From assembly GCF_036345155.1 (NCBI RefSeq), contig NZ_CP107772.1:9858001-9922000 (forward strand): a DNA stretch of 64,000 nucleotides, written 5' to 3'. The stretch comes from Streptomyces sp. NBC_00582. Its GTDB lineage: Bacteria; Actinomycetota; Actinomycetes; Streptomycetales; Streptomycetaceae. The notes beneath the pieces are model-generated. The model had not been told where the DNA came from. It ran no database searches and worked only from the letters and a program-made list of their open reading frames with translations. Position numbers and translations under genes: made by a program. Of this stretch, positions 8,946-17,319 are shown piece after piece (the first letter of the stretch is position 1; each line of letters begins with the position of its first letter).

Positions 8946-9218
8946 CGCGGCTCCGAGGTGATCGACCACGCCCGCCCCGACCACGGCGGCATCGACGGTC
9001 TCATCACGGCGGCGGGCGGCAAATACACCGCCAGCCGGGCCTTCGCCCAGCACCTGGTCGGACTGATCGCCCGCACCGGACTCGGCACCCTCGGGCACCC
9101 CGGCGAGGCGGTACTGGAGTCGGTCGCGGACGTGGCCGCCGCCGAACTCGGCTGCGACGACAAGCGGCGCGACACCGAACTCGCGGACAAGCACCGCCTG
9201 TTGACCCTGCCCTGGTGA
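8946..9218 (+). pseudogene. C-terminal fragment of a GlpD-like FAD-dependent oxidoreductase
   Basis: The frame reads EVIDHARPDHGGIDGLITAA, GGKYTASRAFAQHL and then LGTLGHPGEAVLESVADVAA, ELGCDDKRRDTEL. The GGK(Y/W)T-SRA segment and the helical tail match the C-terminal part of glycerol-3-phosphate dehydrogenase-type flavoproteins, with the middle of that region missing. There is no start, FAD-binding domain or ribosome site; the fragment is joined to the preceding hydrolase remnant. Identification is by motif memory only, so the family call is moderate while the pseudogene status is firm. Confidence 0.55.
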
Positions 9219-9490
9219 CGTCGCGGACGGACGCGGATGTGGGTCCTCTCCCGTCGAGCACCGCGCGCGTCGGCATGCCCTCCCAGTCGCGAGAACGTGC
9301 GCAGGAGGGCTCCGCTCCGGCGAGTACGGCCGTGTCGAGGCACCGTTCGACGTCGGCGCCCGCGACGCGTTCGTCGGCGCCGAGCCCGATCACCGCGGTG
9401 CCGGGCCACTCCACGGCGTACGACACAGTGACCGCTCTGCACCTTCCGGACATCGCAGCCCGCCGGGCCGGAGAGAGGCGTCGGCGCCCA
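9219..9490. other. 272-base stretch without a recognisable gene
   Basis: The minus strand holds an open frame containing YAVEWPGTAVIGLGADER and SRDWEGMPTR that may be another decayed gene end (a CobW C-terminal domain is a weak possibility). No start, ribosome site or clear family match supports a real gene. Confidence 0.35.
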
Positions 9491-10378
9491 TCAGCGGGCT
9501 GGATTCTGCGCCTCTCCTTGGGCTCGCGATGCGATGGTGGAGGTGGTGGTCCAGCTGGCGAGGATGTCGATGGCTTCGGCTGAGGGGGAGGCGGGTTCGG
9601 GGGTGTAGATGGTGAGGGTCTGTTCGGGGTCGCCTTCGACGGCCAGGACCAGGTAGTCGAGGGTGAGATCGCCGACCAGTGGGTGGTGGAGGCGTTTGGT
9701 GCCGGTGGTGTGCGCTTGGACGTCGTGGTCGGCCCACATGCGGCGGAAGGTGTCGCTGTGCAGGGACAGCTCCCCGATCAGCTCGGTGAGCTGCGGGTCG
9801 TCGGGGTGTCGCCCGGCATAGAGGCGCAGCATGGCCAGGCAGTCGCCGGCGACCTGGTTCCAGTCGGCGTACAGCGTGCGGGCGGCTTCGTCGAGGAAGA
9901 CGAAGCGGGCGAAGTTGCGCTCGCGGCGGGGCCGGGCTTCGAAATCGGTGTAGAGGGCGTGGGCGAGCTTGTTGGCGGCCAGGACGTCCGTGCGTCGCCC
10001 CTGGACCACCGCGGGGACGCTGAGGGCGTCCAGGGTCCGGTACAGCACCGGATGGACCCTTTGGGGGGCGAGGGGACGTCGGTGGCGGGCCCGAGTGGGG
10101 GTGGGCTGGGCGAGGTCGAAGAGGTGGGCGCGTTCGGTGTCGTCCAGGCGCAGGGCGCGGGCGACGGCCTCCAGGACGGTTACGGAGACGCCCTGGGTGC
10201 GGCCCCGCTCCAGACGGACGTAGTAGTCGACGCTCACTCCGGCGAGCTGGGCGACTTCCTCGCGGCGGAGTCCCGGCACGCGGCGGGCGCCGCCGTGCGG
10301 GACGAGGCCGGCCTGCTCGGGGGTGATCCGTGCCCGGCGGGTGCGCAGGAACTCACGGATCTCACTGCTGCGGTCCAT
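9491..10378 (-). CDS. XRE-family regulator with MmyB-like ligand-binding domain
   Basis: A 295-residue regulator. An N-terminal helix-turn-helix (REEVAQLAGVSVDYYVRLERGR, about residues 38-60, shown in part) is followed by the MmyB-like domain (VVQGRRTDVLAANKLAHALY and FARFVFLDEAARTLYADW). ATG 10378 is chosen because it begins the conserved MDRSSEIREFLRTRRARI opening; the frame is open further but that part is low-complexity. It is divergent from the SDR gene at 10696, the usual arrangement for this family, in which the regulator controls the neighbouring oxidoreductase. An inverted repeat lies 43 bases upstream of its start. Confidence 0.88.
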   Translation of the reverse strand: MDRSSEIREFLRTRRARITPEQAGLVPHGGARRVPGLRREEVAQLAGVSVDYYVRLERGRTQGVSVTVLEAVARALRLDDTERAHLFDLAQPTPTRARHRRPLAPQRVHPVLYRTLDALSVPAVVQGRRTDVLAANKLAHALYTDFEARPRRERNFARFVFLDEAARTLYADWNQVAGDCLAMLRLYAGRHPDDPQLTELIGELSLHSDTFRRMWADHDVQAHTTGTKRLHHPLVGDLTLDYLVLAVEGDPEQTLTIYTPEPASPSAEAIDILASWTTTSTIASRAQGEAQNPAR

Positions 10379-10695
10379 GGGTCCACCGTACGGCGGCCCC
10401 CCGCCCCCGGAACCCTGGAAGGGGGTACTGGCAGACCCCCGGAAGAGCCGTGCCCCGTACGGGAACCCGGGCGGGATCGGCGGGTGGTTGCCTGGATGAC
10501 GGGCCCACTGCACGCCACTGACCACTTGAAGGGGCAGCGCCCCAACGGCGCGTAGGGGGCAGTCGCTGCCGCCTCCCGCCTTCCCCCCTTTTACCCCGCC
10601 TGAGCAGTCCCACAGCCCGGCCTCGCCGGCCGACGCAACCCGTCAATCCCCCCAACCCCCCGGGTGCCACATGCAGCACCCGAGAAGGAACCCCC
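10379..10695. promoter_or_regulatory. Divergent promoter region with inverted-repeat operator (10421-10440)
   Basis: This 317-base region separates the XRE regulator from the SDR gene. GGGGGT-N8-ACCCCC at 10421-10440 is a perfect inverted repeat placed just upstream of the regulator start, suitable as the operator for both genes. AGAAGGAA before 10696 is the SDR ribosome site. Nothing else coding is seen. Confidence 0.55.
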
Positions 10696-11544
10696 ATGAG
10701 CAAGGTCATTTTTGTCACCGGTGCCGGACGCGGTCTGGGCACGGACCTCGTCCGCGAGGCCCTCGCGGCCGGCCACCGGGTCGTCGCCACCGGCCGTCGC
10801 CCCGAGGAGGTCGCGAAGACCCTGGGCAGGCCGCGGGACAACCTGCTGGTCACCAAGCTGGACGTCACCAGCCTGGACGACGCGCATGCGGCCACCCAGG
10901 CCGCGGTCGACCGGTTCGGCCGCGTAGACGTCCTGATCAACAACGCCGGGAACTTCTTCGCCGGCTACTTCGAGGAGGTCTCACCCGCGCACATGCGGCA
11001 GCAGATCGAGACCAACCTCTTCGGCCCGATGAACGTCACCCGCGCCGTCCTGCCCGTCATGCGTAGGCAGCGCGACGGTCACGTCATCACGATCTCCTCG
11101 CTCGCCGGTCAGGTCGGCACGGAGTTCACCTCCGCCTACGCGGCCTCCAAGTTCGGCGTCGAGGGCTGGATGGAAGCCCTGCACCACGACATCAAGCCGT
11201 ACGACATCCGCACCACGATCGTGGAGCCGGGCTACTTCCGTACCGAACTGCTCGTGGACGCCTCCACCACCTGGCCCGAGCCGAGCATCGACGACTACGC
11301 CGAGCGCACCGCCGCCACGGTCGAAGCCTGGAAGAGCATCAACGGACGGCAGCCCGGCGACCCCGCCAAGCTCGCCCACGCCCTGCTGACCCTCGCCGGC
11401 CAGGAGCGGCCGCCATTGCGCTTCGTCGCCGGCGCCGACGCCGTGGAGGGCGTCTCGGCCAAGGCCCGGGAACTCCTCGCGCAGGCCGAAGCCTCCCGTG
11501 AACTGGGCGGCAACCTCGGCCACGACGACATCGGCTCAGCCTGA
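10696..11544 (+). CDS. SDR family NAD(P)-dependent oxidoreductase
   Basis: A 282-residue classical-to-extended short-chain dehydrogenase. The cofactor motif GAGRGLG is at residues 8-14, the NNAG motif near residue 85, the catalytic serine in ITISSLAGQ, and the active-site SAYAASKFG (YxxxK) near residue 155. The ribosome site AGAAGGAA precedes the ATG. It is divergent from the MmyB-type XRE regulator, which probably represses or activates it. The substrate is unknown. A strong bidirectional hairpin follows the gene and separates it from the convergent TauE gene. Confidence 0.9.
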   Translation: MSKVIFVTGAGRGLGTDLVREALAAGHRVVATGRRPEEVAKTLGRPRDNLLVTKLDVTSLDDAHAATQAAVDRFGRVDVLINNAGNFFAGYFEEVSPAHMRQQIETNLFGPMNVTRAVLPVMRRQRDGHVITISSLAGQVGTEFTSAYAASKFGVEGWMEALHHDIKPYDIRTTIVEPGYFRTELLVDASTTWPEPSIDDYAERTAATVEAWKSINGRQPGDPAKLAHALLTLAGQERPPLRFVAGADAVEGVSAKARELLAQAEASRELGGNLGHDDIGSA

Positions 11545-11551
11545 CACGGAC

Positions 11552-11579
11552 GCGGCGGGGCGGTCGCACGCCCCGCCGC
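11552..11579. terminator. Bidirectional hairpin between convergent SDR and TauE genes
   Basis: The perfect 11-bp arms GCGGCGGGGCG and CGCCCCGCCGC enclose a six-base loop. It lies between two convergent genes and can end transcription from both sides. Confidence 0.75.
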
Positions 11580-11614
11580 ACCCCATCCTCACCCTGGGAC
11601 TTGCGGAGGGTCGG

Positions 11615-12427
11615 CTAGATGAGGGTCTGCGCCGCGTAGATTCCGCCGACCACCGCGGCGAGGGTGCCCAGGAGGAGACGAAGGAGGCGTTCGGGCAGGC
11701 GGGGCTGAAGGCGGGCGCCCAGGTAGCCGCCCGTCAGACCGCCCAGTCCGCAGGCCAGCCCGAGAAACCAGTCCGGGGCAATGTGTTCGCCGCCGGTCAG
11801 GGACAGCAGGCCATAGGTTCCGGCACCGGCGAGCGAGGTCACGAAGGTCGAGGCGAGAGCGGCTGGGGCGACCTGGGCCACCGGCATGCCCCGGCCCACC
11901 AGGACCGGCCCGAGGATGGAACCGCCGCCGATTCCGTAGATTCCTCCGACGGTGCCGACCCCGACGGCCAGAACGGTGATGGCCCGCCTCGACGGTGCGG
12001 CCGGCGCATGCCCGGGCGCGGGCCGCAGGGTTCGGACGACGAGCCACAGCCCCAGCGGCAGGAGCAGGGCGGCGACCAGTACCCGGAAGACGGCTGGACC
12101 GGGTAGCGCGAAGACCCGGATCACCGCGCCGAGGATGACGCCGGGCAGGGTTCCGGCGACAAGGTGACGCGTCAGCGGGCCGTACAGGCGTCCGTCGCGG
12201 CGATAGCGCAGCAGGGCACCGGGCCCCGCGACGACGTTGTAGAGGAGATTGGTCGGGGTGACGGCCGGGCTGGGCACGCCGAGCACGCTCAGTTGGACGG
12301 GCAGCAGGAAGACCGCTCCGGACACGCCCACCGGTGCCGTCACGACGGCTATCAGCACCCCTGCGGTGAACCCGTGAAGTCCCGCCGACCAGTCCACCAC
12401 TACCCCCGTTCGCACCGCCGGACCCAT
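11615..12427 (-). CDS. TauE/SafE-type sulfite exporter family membrane protein
   Basis: A 270-residue polytopic membrane protein with about seven to eight hydrophobic helices. The two-fold family repeats are visible: an N-terminal half with GFTAGVLIAVVTAPVGVSGA and PTNLLYNVVAGPGA, and a C-terminal half with GTVGGIYGIGGGSILGP and ASTFVTSLAG. Members export sulfite, sulfoacetate or other organic anions. The ATG at 12427 shares one base with the stop codon of an upstream CDF-transporter remnant (TAATG), so the original promoter region may have been replaced; a GTG at codon 6 is an alternative start. No partner gene is adjacent, so the substrate is open. Confidence 0.82.
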   Translation of the reverse strand: MGPAVRTGVVVDWSAGLHGFTAGVLIAVVTAPVGVSGAVFLLPVQLSVLGVPSPAVTPTNLLYNVVAGPGALLRYRRDGRLYGPLTRHLVAGTLPGVILGAVIRVFALPGPAVFRVLVAALLLPLGLWLVVRTLRPAPGHAPAAPSRRAITVLAVGVGTVGGIYGIGGGSILGPVLVGRGMPVAQVAPAALASTFVTSLAGAGTYGLLSLTGGEHIAPDWFLGLACGLGGLTGGYLGARLQPRLPERLLRLLLGTLAAVVGGIYAAQTLI

Positions 12428-12680
12428 TATCGCGGCGCTCGAAAGGCGGCGGCGATGACGAGAGCGGCGATCGGGTCGGCCCCGGACCGGCCGAGCGTGG
12501 CGTTGAGGGACGACCCCGCTGGCGCGGCCCAGTTCGCGCCCGGCCTCGCGCTGGGCGGTGGACAGGAACGGCATCACGGCCGGGGAGAGCGCGGCGACGA
12601 CGATGCCGGAGGCGGCGGAGGACACCTCGATGCCCCAGTCGAGGCCGAAGCCGATCGAGGCTGCGGAGGTGGCGATCGTC
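12427..12680 (-). pseudogene. CDF cation transporter remnant, C-terminal part
   Basis: On the minus strand one frame reads IATSAASIGFGLDWGIEVSS, AALSPAVMPFLSTAQREAGR, ELGRAS; then a deletion and frameshift lead to LNATLGRSGADPIAALVIAA and a TAA stop. These are the middle and last transmembrane segments of cation diffusion facilitator transporters, with the segment around KQTLLCTYLSA lost. The stop codon overlaps the ATG of the TauE gene. The N-terminal part of the same family is found about 45 bases away but on the opposite strand. Confidence 0.7.
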
Positions 12681-12724
12681 CGTCCCTATCCCTGGGCCCC
12701 GGCCCGGCCAGGTACTCGCCCGGT

Positions 12725-12790
12725 GGACAGGCCTTGGTCACCGCGACCATCACCTACAACGTCGTCGAGGGGATCGTCGCCATCAGTCCG
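12725..12790 (+). pseudogene. CDF cation transporter remnant, N-terminal part, inverted
   Basis: The plus strand reads GQALVTATITYNVVEGIVAI, which matches the first transmembrane helix of the same transporter family whose later part lies at 12427-12680 on the other strand. Neither piece is functional; together they indicate an inversion or recombination event inside one former gene. Confidence 0.5.
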
Positions 12791-12859
12791 CGGTCATCAG
12801 CAGCCCTACTGACGGCTGGCAGCGCGACGGTGGCCCTCGTCCGATTCCGGACGGGACCG

Positions 12860-13705
12860 TCACCGTGCGTCGAAGTCCGTTCCGCGGGAGAGCTCCTCCC
12901 AGGTGGCGAGTTCGGTCCGCACCGCATCCAGATGCCCGACGAGGGCATCCACCGCGTCGCCGCCGAGGGCGAGCCGCAGCGGGGTGTCCTCCGCGTCCAG
13001 GGCCAGCCGGATCGCCGCAGCGGCCTTCGCCGGGTCCCCGGGCTGGGTGCCGTCGCCCTCCCGCACCGCCTTCCGGGTGGCGCCGACCTTCTCGGCGTAG
13101 GCCGGGTGCTCGTGCGAGAAGTAGGCTGCGCCCTTGCCGAAGAGGTTGGTGCGGAACGCGCCGGGCTCCACGATCAGCACCTTGATACCGAACGGCGTCA
13201 CTTCGTCGGCCAGGCCCTCCGACAGCTGCTCCAGCGCCGCTTTGGTCGCGCTGTATGCGGAGAAACCGGCGAAGGACAGCTGTCCGCCGAAGCTGCTGAT
13301 GTTGACGATCGCGCCGCTGCCTCGCTCCCGCATGTGCGGCAGCAGCGCCCGGGTCAGACGGGCCGGGCCGAACACATGCAGCTCGAACAGGTCGCGCAGT
13401 TCCCGGTCGGTGGTCTCCTCGAACGCCCCGACCTGTGTGCGGCCGGCGTTGTTCACCAGCACGTCCACCCGCCCGTATCGGGTCAGGACGTCAGCGGCCA
13501 CGGCGTCGATCCGCTCGCCGTCGGTGACGTCCAGGCCGATCGCCTCCACGCGATCGGGGTGTGCGGTGACCAGGTCGGCCAGCGCCTCGGTCCGCCGGGC
13601 CGTGCCGATCACCGTGTCACCGGCGTCGACCGCGGCCTGGGCGATGGCCCTCCCGAAGCCGCTGCTGGCGCCGGTGACCAGCCAGACCTTGCCCTCACGG
13701 GTCAT
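12860..13705 (-). CDS. SDR family oxidoreductase
   Basis: A 281-residue short-chain dehydrogenase. The cofactor motif GASSGFG is at residues 13-19, NNAG near 88, the catalytic serine in IVNISSFGG, and the active-site motif SAYSATKAA near 155. The length and the C-terminal GDPAKAAAAIRLALDAEDTP segment are typical of the subgroup with NADPH preference. ATG 13705 begins the conserved KVWLVTGASSG core. It is divergent from the LysR gene at 13814, which probably controls it. The substrate is unknown. Confidence 0.9.
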   Translation of the reverse strand: MTREGKVWLVTGASSGFGRAIAQAAVDAGDTVIGTARRTEALADLVTAHPDRVEAIGLDVTDGERIDAVAADVLTRYGRVDVLVNNAGRTQVGAFEETTDRELRDLFELHVFGPARLTRALLPHMRERGSGAIVNISSFGGQLSFAGFSAYSATKAALEQLSEGLADEVTPFGIKVLIVEPGAFRTNLFGKGAAYFSHEHPAYAEKVGATRKAVREGDGTQPGDPAKAAAAIRLALDAEDTPLRLALGGDAVDALVGHLDAVRTELATWEELSRGTDFDAR

Positions 13706-13800
13706 CTGTTCGTCTCCCTCATCAACTGCCGTTCGGGACCACCCCGCCGACGACAGCCATCCTTTGCCGCGAACCGGGATCATGTCCAAGACCTGTTGTG

Positions 13801-13815
13801 ATAACCATGCGTTAT
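13801..13815. promoter_or_regulatory. LysR-type operator ATAAC-N5-GTTAT overlapping the lysR start codon
   Basis: ATAACCATGCGTTAT is a perfect inverted repeat with the T-N11-A core of LysR sites. The right arm contains the first bases of the LysR start codon at 13814, so binding there would block its own expression while sitting about 95 bases upstream of the divergent SDR start. Confidence 0.65.
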
Positions 13816-14728
13816 GGATGTCCACGGGCGGGATCTGCGCTACTTCGTAGCGGTCGCCGAGGAATTGAACTTCACCCGGGCAGCCGAGCGGCTGTTCATC
13901 TCCCAGCCGGCCCTGAGCAAGCGGATACGGATGCTGGAGGGGCAACTCGGCGCGGACCTCTTCCACAGGGATCGCCGGGCGGCGCGGCTGACGGCGGTGG
14001 GGGAGGCCCTGCTGCCGTACGCCCGCCGGATGCTGGCCCTGTGGCAGGTCACCGAGGAGGCGGTCGAGGAGGCGAAGGCCGCGGAGCGGCACACCCTCGT
14101 GATCGGCATGTCCACCAGCCCGGGCCGCGGGCTGCTGCCGGCCTTGAGGACCCGGCTGCTCTCCCGGCACCCGCAGGCCAGGCTCGTCCTGCGGCAGGTG
14201 CACTGGGCCGATCCCAGCGCCGGGCTGGCGGACGGCTCCAGCGATGTCGCCTTCGTCTGGTTGCCGCTGCCGGACGGCAACCGTTACCGGTACGCGGTGG
14301 TGGCCCAGGAGCCACGCTGGGTGGCGCTGCCGTATGACCACCCCCTGACAGCCCGGGCCGCGGCTGATCGCGAGGGGGCGGTGGACTTCACCGAGCTCCT
14401 CGACGAGCCCTTCCTCGCTCTCCCGCCCGAGGCCGGCCCCCTGCGGGACCACTGGCTGGCCGTGGACGCCCGAGGTGATCGCCCGCCGCGGATAGGCGCG
14501 GTGGTGGCCAGTGCCGAGGAGACCCACGAGGCCGTCGCGAACGGTCAGGGAGTGGCGTTGCTGGCCAGCGGCAACGCCCCGTTGGTCGTCCGCGACGACG
14601 TGGTCACCGTGCCCGTCCGGGGCCTCTCCCCGTCCCAACTCGCGCTGGCCGTACGCCGGGACGACGAGCGCCCCCTCGTACGGGCGTACCTGGCCGCGGC
14701 GACGAAGCTCGGAGCCGGCACTTCCTGA
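13814..14728 (+). CDS. LysR-family transcriptional regulator
   Basis: A 304-residue LysR regulator of normal length. The winged helix-turn-helix occupies residues 1-65 (RYFVAVAEELNFTRAAERL, ISQPALSKRIRMLEGQLG) and the effector-binding domain follows from about residue 90. It is divergent from the SDR at 12860-13705, and a T-N11-A palindrome overlaps its start codon, so autoregulation and control of the SDR are likely. There is no obvious ribosome site ahead of the ATG, consistent with a short or absent leader. The inducer is unknown. Confidence 0.9.
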   Translation: MDVHGRDLRYFVAVAEELNFTRAAERLFISQPALSKRIRMLEGQLGADLFHRDRRAARLTAVGEALLPYARRMLALWQVTEEAVEEAKAAERHTLVIGMSTSPGRGLLPALRTRLLSRHPQARLVLRQVHWADPSAGLADGSSDVAFVWLPLPDGNRYRYAVVAQEPRWVALPYDHPLTARAAADREGAVDFTELLDEPFLALPPEAGPLRDHWLAVDARGDRPPRIGAVVASAEETHEAVANGQGVALLASGNAPLVVRDDVVTVPVRGLSPSQLALAVRRDDERPLVRAYLAAATKLGAGTS

Positions 14729-14774
14729 TTCGCGCGATCCCCCGTGACGCTCCGCGGGACCGACGCCGGCGAAA

Positions 14775-14801
14775 CAGCCGCCGTCATGCCTGCGGCGGCT
14801 G
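14775..14801. terminator. Hairpin between convergent lysR and hypothetical gene
   Basis: The arms CAGCCGCCG and CGGCGGCTG are perfectly complementary around a nine-base loop, placed between two convergent genes. Confidence 0.6.
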
Positions 14802-14841
14802 GGCCCGCGCGCCCGACGCCCTCACTAGCGGACCCAGCGCG

Positions 14842-15186
14842 TCACGGGTTCAGCGTGTCGAAGGGCTCGTCGTGCCAGCGCCAGCCGGCAGTGCCGTCGT
14901 CGTGGATGTGCAGCATGAACTCAGCGACGGGGCTGCCGTCGGGGAACGTCATGGTGAGCGCATTGCGGATCTGGGTGTAGCAGGCGTCGGCCTGCGCCCA
15001 GTCCTCCTCGTCGACAGCTCGCTCTTGCTCAGCGAAGAGGGGACGGAACTCTTCGAAGCCAGGAAGTGTCTCGACTTCGGCGTGGGTCCAGGGCATGTCG
15101 GCGCCGGTCACCGTCAACCGGGCGATCTCCTGGTCACCGTGGTGGAGCCGCCACATACTGCCGGTGGTCAGGTTCGGGTTGGTCAT
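14842..15186 (-). CDS. Conserved hypothetical protein, 114 residues
   Basis: I do not recognise a named family. The protein is acidic, soluble and without signal peptide or membrane segment; it opens MTNPNLTTGSMWRLHHGDQE and contains EWAQADACYTQIRNALTM-like helical and GWRWHDEPFDTL segments. Codon third positions are strongly GC, as in the neighbours, and the frame is uninterrupted, which supports a real gene. It is convergent with the LysR gene. No operon partner is evident. Confidence 0.65.
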   Translation of the reverse strand: MTNPNLTTGSMWRLHHGDQEIARLTVTGADMPWTHAEVETLPGFEEFRPLFAEQERAVDEEDWAQADACYTQIRNALTMTFPDGSPVAEFMLHIHDDGTAGWRWHDEPFDTLNP

Positions 15187-15447
15187 ATCCCCATGATGGC
15201 GATCACCACTGACAGAGGGGAGCGGGGTGCGGACGACGGCTTCCGGGTGGGTTGCCAGCTCGATCCGGACCTCGGAGGGACGGCGGGGATCACCGATCCT
15301 GGGCGGCCTGGCCCACCAGCGGACAGGGAACCGGGAAGGCGGCCTCCACCGCCTCCCGCCAACCCTGCCCCGTCGAACGGCGGATGGCGCAATCCGGCGC
15401 GTCACCGCAGGGGTTGGCCACCCGCACGCGCGGCGGCACACGTGCAG

Positions 15448-15666
15448 TCAGTCGCGTGTCTGATGCTGCTGGAAGGCGATCGCGTCGGGGTGGTTGGTGA
15501 GCCACCAGTGACATACGTTCCAATGATTGTTCTTGCCGCCGGCGTCTTCGAACGTCACGACGGCCACTACCTGGCCGCTGCAGTGGGGGCTCGGCGAGGT
15601 GTGCATGCTGCACTTCAGCTCGCTGTCCTGCGGCACGTCGTCGATGGCATTGATGACTGACTTCAT
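15448..15666 (-). CDS. Small cysteine/histidine-rich hypothetical protein, 72 residues
   Basis: A short protein with the cysteines and histidines spaced as in KCSMHTSPSPHCSG and NVCHWWLTNHP, suggesting metal binding or a tight fold. No signal peptide or membrane helix is visible. There is no ribosome site before ATG 15666, but a TAGGCT -10-like box lies six bases upstream, so the message may be leaderless. Function unknown; the call rests on codon bias and an intact frame. Confidence 0.55.
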   Translation of the reverse strand: MKSVINAIDDVPQDSELKCSMHTSPSPHCSGQVVAVVTFEDAGGKNNHWNVCHWWLTNHPDAIAFQQHQTRD

Positions 15667-15793
15667 GACATGAGCCTAGGGTGCCGTCTGTGGCTGGGCT
15701 GTATGGATGCGTCGCCCATTCGAACATTCGAAGCACGAGTCGGACTCGGACGCAGTCGCTCAGCCACGGCCAACAGACCGCCCCGCGGCAGCG

Positions 15794-15997
15794 TCACGCT
15801 GCCTCGGTGTGCCGCACGGTCTGCCCGGCCGGATCGCGTTCCGTGGCGGACGCGTCGGTGTCGTGGACCAGTCGTAGGTGACGTCGTCGGGCGTGGCGGG
15901 CCGTGGGCGGCCCGGCCGACAACCGGTCCTCGACGCGGTCCATGGCGTACAGCAGCACACTCAGGGCGGGCAGCAGCAAAGAGGCGACAGCGATCAC
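15794..15997 (-). CDS. Small single-pass membrane protein, 67 residues
   Basis: Starting at GTG 15997 the protein has one N-terminal helix (VIAVASLLLPALSVLLYAMD) followed by a basic His/Arg-rich region (ARHARRRHLRL) and an acidic-polar tail. A strong ribosome site AGGAGGG lies nine bases before the start, which is the main support. It resembles small streptomycete proteins of unknown role with the MDRVEDWL-type segment after the helix. It is divergent from the FUSC gene. Confidence 0.65.
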   Translation of the reverse strand: MIAVASLLLPALSVLLYAMDRVEDRLSAGPPTARHARRRHLRLVHDTDASATERDPAGQTVRHTEAA

Positions 15998-16164
15998 GGC
16001 CCGGTTCCCTCCTGATGGATGACATCCGGCCGGGTTCCCCTGGACGCCCGGCCATCCGCCGAAGTGTGTGAAGGTCCGGTGATCGCATGGTGTAGACCGT
16101 GTCGGGCTGCCGCAGCGGTCGGCTCCGAGGCGTACGCGGCCGGACGGGTGGCACCTGCACTGCC

Positions 16165-17319
16165 ATGCAGTGGATACGAGCCGCGGTGCAGACCGTGCGA
16201 CGCAATGGGCTGGACGCCGGGCAGACAGTGAAGCGGGCGTGCACCGGTCCGGGCCGTGAGCGGGACCTGGCGGTGCAAGCCGTGAAGGCGGCGATGGCCG
16301 CCTGGATCGCCTGGGCGGTGGCGGGCTGGTGGCTCGAGGCACCCGTTGCATTCGTCGCGCCATGGGTGGCGATCGTCCTGGTCGAATCGACCGTCTACCG
16401 GTCCGTCGCGCACGGGCTGCAGCAACTCGCGGCCATCGCCTCAGGCACCGTGGCGGCCACCGCGGTCGCGCTGCTCCTGCACGACAGGATGGTGGCCATG
16501 GCCCTGGTGCTGCCCTGCGCGGTCCTCCTGGGCCAGTGGCGGCGTCTGGGCAGCCAAGGCATCTACGCCGCCACCGGCGCCCTGTTCGTGCTGACCAACC
16601 CTTCCGTCAGCATCGCCGCCTCCACCGCGAGGATCACCGAGGCGCTCTTCGGCGCCGTGGTCGGCATCGCCGTCAACGCGCTGATCAGGCCTCCCCTGTA
16701 CCTGCGGGACACACGCGCCGTGCTGCGGGACGCCACCCACGAAGCGCACGACATCCTCGAAGCGGTGGCCGACGGCCTTGCCGACGGTCGGTGGGACACC
16801 GATGAGGCGGACACCTGGCATGCGCGCGCCCTGCGCCTGCAACGCCTGGTCGACCAGGCCCGCGCCGCCGTAGGGCACAGCCGCGAGAGCCTGCGCATCA
16901 ACATCCGTAGCCGCACCGGTACCAGCGGCACCGCGTCCCCGCCGGGAAAGGAGTACGACGACGCGGTCCTCGTCCTCGAATACGCCGCCGTCCACACCGC
17001 CGGCGTCACCCGTACCGTCCTGGAAGCCGCGGCCGAGGACCAGGCGGTCACACGGCCCGAGTCCGCCCTCACCCGCCGCTACGCCGACTTCCTGCGCCAG
17101 ACCGCCCACGCGCTCCGCCTCTACAGCCACAGCCGTTTCAGCCGCCAGGACGATCAGGAGCTGCGGCAGGCCGTACAAGAACTCCGCCGGACGCTCGACG
17201 CGCTGCGCCACCATCTCTCCCAGGCGCGGCCGGACGCCCCTGGCGAAGTCGCCGTCAACGGGGCTCTCCTGACACAGGCGCACCGACTGGCCGGCCAACT
17301 GGTCACCTCGGAAACCTGA
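16165..17319 (+). CDS. FUSC-family (aromatic acid exporter-like) membrane protein
   Basis: A 384-residue protein whose N-terminal 170 residues hold about six transmembrane helices (WIAWAVAGWWL, VAFVAPWVAIVLVEST, LAAIASGTVAATAVALLL and later ones), followed by a cytosolic helical domain with heptad-like segments. This layout fits FUSC/ArAE-type permeases related to the fusaric acid resistance and AaeB exporters, though it has only one membrane block rather than two. ATG 16165 starts it just before the amphipathic N-terminus. It is monocistronic; the exported compound is unknown. Confidence 0.78.
   Translation: MQWIRAAVQTVRRNGLDAGQTVKRACTGPGRERDLAVQAVKAAMAAWIAWAVAGWWLEAPVAFVAPWVAIVLVESTVYRSVAHGLQQLAAIASGTVAATAVALLLHDRMVAMALVLPCAVLLGQWRRLGSQGIYAATGALFVLTNPSVSIAASTARITEALFGAVVGIAVNALIRPPLYLRDTRAVLRDATHEAHDILEAVADGLADGRWDTDEADTWHARALRLQRLVDQARAAVGHSRESLRINIRSRTGTSGTASPPGKEYDDAVLVLEYAAVHTAGVTRTVLEAAAEDQAVTRPESALTRRYADFLRQTAHALRLYSHSRFSRQDDQELRQAVQELRRTLDALRHHLSQARPDAPGEVAVNGALLTQAHRLAGQLVTSET

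Noticed and set aside
9004..9453. Minus-strand frame with possible CobW-like end
   Set aside because: It partly overlaps the GlpD-like remnant on the other strand, and the similarity is too weak to call a gene.
11498..13801. Plus-strand open frames across the TauE and SDR genes
   Set aside because: They are antisense to genes with clear families and have the Gly/Ala/Arg-rich composition of shadows, except for the short CDF-like piece at 12725.
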